A stretch of DNA of 64,000 nt from Pseudarthrobacter sp. MM222 (GTDB lineage: Bacteria; Actinomycetota; Actinomycetes; Actinomycetales; Micrococcaceae), in contig NZ_OX352321.1 of the NCBI RefSeq assembly GCF_947090775.1, forward strand, positions 2,852,001-2,916,000, written 5' to 3'. Below the pieces are notes generated by a model, which searched no databases, was not told the DNA's origin, and worked only from the letters and a program-made list of their open reading frames with translations. Shown piece after piece: positions 59,357-64,000 of this stretch. The position numbers were made by a program, and so were the translations under genes. Every line of letters begins with the position of its first letter. Within the stretch, counting starts at the first letter, position 1.

Positions 59357-59648
59357 CGCGGGCGGGCCATAGCTGCATTCGCCGGCTCCGGCAGGTTTCA
59401 TCCGTTCTTTGGGCAAAATCTGGAGAATTGTCCGTCGTGCCCGTTGACCAGACGCAACCGGCATGAAATTCTTATACGAGTCTTTGTGTAGGTGTTTTTT
59501 CATGCTCGCAAGACATGTTGCGAGCGTGAAGCTCCTGCCGCCCAAGCCCGGGTGTCCCGGTGCGAAAGCCAAGGTTCTTCTCGCAGAGTGACCAAGACCG
59601 GCGCGAAGTGTGCCGGCCTTATTCAAGATCCACAATGAGGAGAAACAA
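59357..59648 (+). promoter_or_regulatory. Long structured leader of the cold-shock gene
   Basis: 292 bases without a gene. A TTATAC -10 candidate is at 59472-59477, giving a leader of about 160 bases, typical for cold-shock genes whose mRNA acts as a thermosensor. It can form a perfect 8-bp hairpin at 59504-59525 (GCTCGCAA, loop GACATG) and further GC hairpins near 59555 and 59602. The ribosome site GAGGAGA stands before the ATG. Confidence 0.6.
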
Positions 59649-59852
59649 ATGGCACAGGGAACCGTGAAGTGGTTCAACGCTGAAAAGGGCTTCGGCTTCA
59701 TCACCCCGGATGACTCCGACGGCGATGTCTTCGTTCACTACTCTGAGATCCAGACCGGTGGCTTCAAGACCCTCGACGAGAACGCCCGCGTTCAGTTCGA
59801 AATCGGCCAGGGCGCCAAGGGCCCCCAGGCTACCGGCGTCACGCTGGTCTAG
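59649..59852 (+). CDS. cspA: Cold-shock protein, CspA family
   Basis: A 67-residue single cold-shock domain. RNP1 is KGFGFITP and RNP2 is VFVHYSEI, both intact; it begins [16 protein letters not shown]. It binds single-stranded RNA and DNA as an RNA chaperone. The ATG at 59649 follows GAGGAGA; an in-frame upstream start at 59610 would only add residues not found in the family. Two hairpins follow the stop. Confidence 0.96.
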   Translation: MAQGTVKWFNAEKGFGFITPDDSDGDVFVHYSEIQTGGFKTLDENARVQFEIGQGAKGPQATGVTLV

Positions 59853-59863
59853 TCACCCGTTGG

Positions 59864-59882
59864 GGGTTGCCCGAGGCAACCC
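59864..59882 (+). terminator. First hairpin after cold-shock gene
   Basis: An 8-bp stem (GGGTTGCC, loop CGA). No T run follows, so it may pause or protect the message ahead of the main terminator. Confidence 0.5.
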
Positions 59883-59887
59883 TCCGC

Positions 59888-59927
59888 AAGAAATGATCCC
59901 CGGCATTAGTGCCGGGGATCATTTCTT
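59888..59927. terminator. Main terminator after cold-shock gene
   Basis: A perfect 18-bp stem (starting AAGAAATGATCCCC) with a 4-base loop TTAG and ending in TTTCTTT. It can act in both directions and also serve the converging MprF-like operon. Confidence 0.9.
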
Positions 59928-60007
59928 TGGCATTGACCGGTATGGCCCCAATACGCATTCCCGCCAGGCGGCCGGAATGCAGCCCGCGCAATCGCGCTGT
60001 TCGGCAA

Positions 60008-62551
60008 TTAGCCGACGAGCGTCCGAAGCAGGCGCGCACTCTGGCGCACCGAGAGCCCAGGAAGATAGGCGCGGCTCAGGGCGCGCCCGATAGCGGGCAG
60101 CTGCAGCGGGTCCTGGTAATAAAGGTAAAGCGTCCGGTACTCCGGCTTAAACCTCGATTTGAAGGTCGCCAGGGACCGGAATCCATAAACCGGTTCCAGC
60201 GCCCGGCCCACCACATCCAGGATGGCCGCCAGGCCCTCGGGCTTGCTGGCGGCACCGTCCTTGGCCAGCGGGGACCCGGAGAGCGAGATGATCTCCACCG
60301 AGCTCCGCAACTCCTGCACCGCCGACGCGATCAGGAACTCCATGACGCCGGGGAAGGCCTCCCCGCGCCGCCGCATGAAGTCCAGGGTCCAGCTCACCAG
60401 GCGTCCGTCCTCGAACACCGGCAGCCAGCTGGTGACGCCCAGCACCTGGCCCTCCGCATCCACCGCCAGGCAGCACAGCACGTCTTCGTCCTCGAGTTCA
60501 TCAATGCCCCCGAGGGTGAAGCCCATTTCCGGGACGGACTTCTGCGCGGCCCATTCTTCCGAGACCTCGCTCAGCTGGGCGCGCAGCGGTGCCGGGAAGG
60601 CACTGTAGCGGCCCCAGACCGCCTGTACGCCCGTCTTGGCGGCGCGGTTCAGGGCGGTCCGGACGTTCTGCCACTCTTTCCCCTTGAATTCGAGCTCGCG
60701 CACGGCCAGCCTGGTCTCCTGGGCCACCGCCACCCGGCGGAAGCCCCGCGACTGAAAGGTCGGCCACAGCCCGTCCGTGCAGGAGTAGAAGCACGGGATC
60801 AGGGCGTGCTCTGCGCAGTACCGCAGGAATCCTGCGGCGGCGTCCTCGTGGAGCGCCGCCGGGCCGAACGGCCCGGCCAGGGTCAGTGCGACATTGCCGT
60901 GCTGCTGATATGCCACCCCGCTGCGCCGTTCCGGGGCGAACCAGTACTTGTTCGGTTCCCAGAGCGCCATCCAGGACAGGGAGTCGCCACCCTGCCGGAT
61001 CAGGCTGCGGGCGACGTCGCGGTCCCCCGCACCGGCGTCGGTGCGGTGCAGCCGTCGAAGCAGGACCAGCCACACGGCAGCCAGGGCGACGATCCAGAAG
61101 AAGATGCCGGAGTAGGCGAATAGGAAGGCCTCGAGGGGGTTGCGGTTCTCGAAGACCCGGCTGTAGCCCCCCGGAATAGGCAGCGGCAGGTATTGCCGCG
61201 CCAGTTCGGCGGCCAGGCCCTGCAGTCCGCCGTCGCGGCTCATCCCTCCGGCGGCAATCCAGGCCGCCGTGTAGCCGGTCGCCAGCACCAGCCAGGTGCC
61301 GCCTACCACGGCGCCCAGCGTACGGCGGGCCCGCGGCGTCGTCTCCACCCGGAACTGCCGGCGGTTGACCCACAGCAGCACGACCAGCAGCAGCGGAACC
61401 GCCACGAGAGGCAGCACGTGGACGAAACCGGAACCCATCACCGCGGTATGCGGACGGCCGCCGGGGCCGTGCGGCATCCGGGCGAACAGGGTGAGATAGA
61501 CCGCTGCCATCGCCGTCACCGCGAGTTGTACCAGCACGGCAATGCGGAGGGCGAGCCGGCGGCCGTGCCGCATGCCGTCCGCGCAGATGAGCAGCAGCAC
61601 CACCGGCACCACGGACAGCGCAAGGCCCAGCGGCCCGGCGAAGCCAGCCCGGCCCACCTCCAGGCACCCGACGTCGATCGTGCCGCCGCAGTTCTGCTCC
61701 AGCTGGCTGAGCGTGGGCAGCGGGTTCAGGACGACGTCCCGCAGCAGTGCCAGCGGCCCGGTGGGGCTGCGGACCGCGGCGGTGAGGATGGGCCCGACCG
61801 CGAAGATCGCCACGGTGAGGGCCAGCAGGTTGCGGGTTTCACGCCCGGTGGAGCGGTGCCGGTGCAGCGTGCCCTTGTCGCCTTGGATCCACCAGCCCGC
61901 CGCCATTCCGGCCAGCGCTCCTGCCAGTCCGACGACGGTTTCCGGGTGTCCCACGTACAGCACCAGCAGGAGCGAACCGGACACGACGGCGGTCCGCAGC
62001 CGGCGCTGCCAGAGCGCGGGCAGCAGGCCGCTGGAGGCGAGGGACGCGGCGAGGACCGCCGCGTAGGGACCGATCAGACGGGCGTCCACCATGAGGCCCA
62101 ACCAGCCATCGCCGGCATACCGGGCGAGCTGGGTGAACAGCAGGAACAGCGTGATGGCGGCAAACTGGCCGGCAAAGAAGAACACGGCCGCACGCCTCGA
62201 GCCGAGCCGCCGTTCGGCGAGGCCCAGCAGCAGGAGGATCATCAGTGACGCGGAAAAGTAGGCCAGCAGGTTGGTCGCGAAGAACATCGAGCTGAACAGG
62301 GACCACCAGTGGCCCGCTTTCAGGCCCGGGGCGCTGACCGAGGCCACGTCCAGCAGCTGCTCCGGTGGACCGGAGAGGAAGCTGCCGGTCACCGCCCCGG
62401 TGACCAGGAAGACGGCGAGCACCGCGAGCGTGAACGGAATGGCCCGGAAATGGGCCAGGACACCGCCGAGCCACTCCCGCACCACTCCCCGCGGCGAGGT
62501 ACTGCCCTGCCCGGTCGCCGGCTGCGCTCCGGCTGCTGCGTCCGGCGTCAC
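60008..62551 (-). CDS. MprF-like aminoacyl-phosphatidylglycerol synthetase with rhomboid-like N-terminal domain
   Basis: About 847 residues. The C-terminal 300 residues are a DUF2156 aminoacyl-lipid transferase domain (EPNKYWFAPERRSGVAYQQ, LDFMRRRGEAFPGVMEFLI, YGFRSLATFKSRFKPEYRTL), which transfers an amino acid from tRNA to a membrane lipid. The N-terminal 200 residues are rhomboid-like: GHWWSLFSSMFFATNLLAYF, GLAERRLGSRRAAVFFFAGQ and GHPETVVGLAGALAGMAAGW, but the catalytic GxSG serine site reads IGPYAA, so protease activity is unlikely. More helices follow in the middle. Which amino acid is used is unknown. The GTG at 62551 overlaps the esterase stop (GTGA). Confidence 0.85.
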   Translation of the reverse strand: MTPDAAAGAQPATGQGSTSPRGVVREWLGGVLAHFRAIPFTLAVLAVFLVTGAVTGSFLSGPPEQLLDVASVSAPGLKAGHWWSLFSSMFFATNLLAYFSASLMILLLLGLAERRLGSRRAAVFFFAGQFAAITLFLLFTQLARYAGDGWLGLMVDARLIGPYAAVLAASLASSGLLPALWQRRLRTAVVSGSLLLVLYVGHPETVVGLAGALAGMAAGWWIQGDKGTLHRHRSTGRETRNLLALTVAIFAVGPILTAAVRSPTGPLALLRDVVLNPLPTLSQLEQNCGGTIDVGCLEVGRAGFAGPLGLALSVVPVVLLLICADGMRHGRRLALRIAVLVQLAVTAMAAVYLTLFARMPHGPGGRPHTAVMGSGFVHVLPLVAVPLLLVVLLWVNRRQFRVETTPRARRTLGAVVGGTWLVLATGYTAAWIAAGGMSRDGGLQGLAAELARQYLPLPIPGGYSRVFENRNPLEAFLFAYSGIFFWIVALAAVWLVLLRRLHRTDAGAGDRDVARSLIRQGGDSLSWMALWEPNKYWFAPERRSGVAYQQHGNVALTLAGPFGPAALHEDAAAGFLRYCAEHALIPCFYSCTDGLWPTFQSRGFRRVAVAQETRLAVRELEFKGKEWQNVRTALNRAAKTGVQAVWGRYSAFPAPLRAQLSEVSEEWAAQKSVPEMGFTLGGIDELEDEDVLCCLAVDAEGQVLGVTSWLPVFEDGRLVSWTLDFMRRRGEAFPGVMEFLIASAVQELRSSVEIISLSGSPLAKDGAASKPEGLAAILDVVGRALEPVYGFRSLATFKSRFKPEYRTLYLYYQDPLQLPAIGRALSRAYLPGLSVRQSARLLRTLVG

Positions 62552-63894
62552 GGCCTGATACCCCACCGGGCGGCCAGGAAATCGAGGCCTCCGGGCAGGC
62601 CGCTGGAGGCCGCCAGCCAGGAATGTCCCGCGTTCTCGATGCTGCGGGTCTCCACGGTGAAGCCGGCATCCCGCGCGGCGGCGGACAGCACGGCCAGATA
62701 GCCCATGAACTCGGGGTCCCGGACACCGGCGGCGAAGTAGATGCCGTGCCCCTCGAAGCGGCGCTCGGCCATCAGCCGCAACGGCGTCAGCCGCTCGAAG
62801 GCCTCCGTGTCGCCGCCGAAAGAGGCGTCGATGGTTTTCTCGCGTTCCTTCGCGATGGCCGGTTCCTTCTCACTGGAGAAGGCCAGTGCGGAACGGTAGA
62901 TCTCCGGGTGGCGGGTGACCATCTGCACCGCGCAGGTGCCTCCGAAGGAGAACCCGCCGGCGGCCCACTGGCGGCGGTCCGGATCAACGGCCAGCGTCCG
63001 GTCAATCCACGCCGGGACGTCCTGGGACAGGAACGTGTCGGCCTGCGCAATCCTGCTGTCTAGGCACATCGTGTTGCCCGAGGCCGAACCGTTCGGATCG
63101 ACCACGACCACCACCGGCGCCACGCCGTGGTGCGCTGCAGCGAACCGGTCCATCCGGCTGCGGAGCGCGCCTCCGGTGAGCCAGTCCGCCGGCGCCCCGG
63201 GCTGTCCGGAAAAGAGCACCAGCACGGGCAGGGCCGGCCGCGGGGCCGCCTGGTACGCGGGCGGAAGGTAGATGTACGCCTCGCGGCTTTGGAAGCCCGA
63301 GTTCGTGCCGTGGATTGTGGCCCTCCGCAGCTCACCGCCATCCGGAAGGCCTGCCGGGGCCGACCAGCCGGCCAGGCTGACCCCGGGCGCGGCGCCCGCT
63401 GCCCGCTTCAGGCCGTCCTCGAGCGGCTGGATCCGGGCCACCGCCGTCCCCGTCAGGTCGCTCACGGTGTGGTTCAGGCCGAAATAGTCGTTGATCTGGA
63501 CGGCGGAGAGCGTTCCCACGCCGAGCACAGCCACCGTCGCGGCGGCGGTCTTCCGCCAGGGGTGCGCGGGGCGCGGTGCTCCCCAGATCCGCCGGAGACG
63601 CAGGATCAGGAGCAGCAGCGCGGCGACGGCGGGAACGCTCCACGCCAGGACCTCCAGCGGAAGTACCTCCGGGAAGGCCGAGAAGACGTAGATCAGCAGC
63701 CAGTGCCCGCCGGCCACGAGGGCGGCAGCGAGCAGGGCCGCAAGCACGGCGGCGGCGGCGGCGCGGAGAACTCGCCGGGAACGGGACAGACCGTCCCGCC
63801 ACCAGAGCAGATAGGCCAACCCGGCGGCGCCCGCGGCCCAGGCGATCCACAGGACCGGGCCGTCCACCAGCCGGATGTCTTCGAGAAAGTCCAC
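62548..63894 (-). CDS. Membrane-anchored esterase, possible aminoacyl-lipid hydrolase
   Basis: A 448-residue protein: four predicted helices in the first 140 residues, then an outside-facing alpha/beta hydrolase of the esterase D/antigen 85 type. The catalytic parts are VLFSGQPGAPADWL, the nucleophile elbow GGFSFGGTCAVQM, DPEFMGYLA and the His in ENAGHSWLA. It directly precedes the MprF-like gene with a GTGA overlap. I recall that in Corynebacterium an esterase gene beside an alanyl-lipid synthetase gene removes the amino acid again; the same may hold here. The start is GTG, five bases after the upstream stop. Confidence 0.83.
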   Translation of the reverse strand: MDFLEDIRLVDGPVLWIAWAAGAAGLAYLLWWRDGLSRSRRVLRAAAAAVLAALLAAALVAGGHWLLIYVFSAFPEVLPLEVLAWSVPAVAALLLLILRLRRIWGAPRPAHPWRKTAAATVAVLGVGTLSAVQINDYFGLNHTVSDLTGTAVARIQPLEDGLKRAAGAAPGVSLAGWSAPAGLPDGGELRRATIHGTNSGFQSREAYIYLPPAYQAAPRPALPVLVLFSGQPGAPADWLTGGALRSRMDRFAAAHHGVAPVVVVVDPNGSASGNTMCLDSRIAQADTFLSQDVPAWIDRTLAVDPDRRQWAAGGFSFGGTCAVQMVTRHPEIYRSALAFSSEKEPAIAKEREKTIDASFGGDTEAFERLTPLRLMAERRFEGHGIYFAAGVRDPEFMGYLAVLSAAARDAGFTVETRSIENAGHSWLAASSGLPGGLDFLAARWGIRP

Positions 63895-63899
63895 CGGGG

Positions 63900-64000
63900 C
63901 TAGCGCCAGGTGCCGACGCCGATGACCGGTCCCGCCTCAAGCCAGGAGGAGAGCCCGGTGTAGGCGTCGAACCGCATCGCGAGTAGGACTTCCTGCCCCT
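63900..64000 (-). CDS. C-terminal end of an unidentified protein
   Basis: A frame enters from the right edge and stops with TAG at 63900-63902. Only 32 residues are seen, including LLAMRFDAYTGLSSWLE and the ending GVGTWR. The stop is five bases before the esterase GTG, so it is the preceding gene of the esterase-MprF operon. No family can be named from this piece. Confidence 0.6.
   Translation of the reverse strand, partial: GQEVLLAMRFDAYTGLSSWLEAGPVIGVGTWR

Noticed and set aside
58271-59704. A 477-codon leftward open frame
   Set aside because: Antisense to nagA and running into the cold-shock gene; no domain and no sensible start.
60008-62551. Annotating the protein as an active rhomboid protease
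   Set aside because: The catalytic serine motif is absent (IGPYAA), and the C-terminal half is an aminoacyl-lipid transferase.
1-64000. CRISPR arrays, tRNA or rRNA genes, insertion sequences, prophage
   Set aside because: Looked for on both strands; no spaced repeats, cloverleaf patterns, transposase motifs or phage genes were recognised.

Overview
The window is high-GC DNA from an actinobacterium, most like an Arthrobacter/Pseudarthrobacter-type Micrococcaceae. The evidence is strong GC bias at third codon positions, many GTG starts, mycothiol-type (MDMPI-like) proteins, NucS, DUF3039 and DUF2017, and a gene order around murI, rph, rdgB and clpS that I recall from Mycobacterium tuberculosis (Rv1330c-Rv1341). 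It reads as chromosome. I see no rRNA, tRNA, CRISPR array, insertion sequence or prophage.

Layout. 0-1.6 kb: truncated lipoprotein gene, DUF1684 and GtrA-like genes. 1.5-7.5 kb: a tight leftward operon nrtR-nadA-nadB-nadC-nifS for de novo NAD synthesis, behind a near-perfect 23-bp palindrome that overlaps its likely -10 box. 7.6-13.7 kb: MDMPI-like protein, Lrp/AsnC regulator, amino acid permease, then 2-oxoacid dehydrogenase E1alpha, E1beta, a free-standing lipoyl protein and an alpha/beta hydrolase (a layout like a split AcoC). 13.7-20.2 kb: phosphoribosyltransferase, MHS transporter, HpaB/HpaC-type flavin monooxygenase pair, divergent IclR regulator and an MFS exporter. 20.3-26.7 kb: sbcCD, an aquaporin and an ADP-ribosylglycohydrolase. 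26.7-35.6 kb is the most accessory-looking part: arylsulfatase, EthD protein and formylglycine-generating enzyme, facing a BASS-family transporter, then small membrane proteins and a DUF1254 protein. 35.6-44.1 kb is conserved housekeeping: exonuclease, DedA, rdgB-rph-cAMP phosphodiesterase-like-murI, DUF2017-clpS, and pncB-pncA for NAD salvage. 44.1-52.5 kb: lipoprotein, helicase, DUF3039, nagB, ABC transporter, old yellow enzyme and a thioredoxin-TPR protein. 52.6-64 kb: large membrane protein, AI-2E transporter, hydrolase, nucS, nagA, cold-shock gene, and an MprF-like synthetase with a rhomboid-like N-terminus in an operon with a membrane esterase.

Working links. NAD is covered from three sides: de novo synthesis under NrtR, salvage by PncA/PncB, and ADP-ribose removal by a DraG-like hydrolase. 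The sulfatase travels with its own activating enzyme. The cysteine desulfurase beside nadA could supply its Fe-S cluster. nagA and nagB lie apart, each beside unrelated genes.

A pattern runs through the whole window: at least 18 genes have a TANNNT box ending exactly 6 or 7 bases before the start codon, as expected for leaderless mRNAs. I used it to choose several starts. No single gene set is certainly a new system. The best candidates for new biology are the rhomboid-like/MprF fusion with its esterase, the split AcoC-like complex, and the sulfatase-EthD-FGE/BASS locus.
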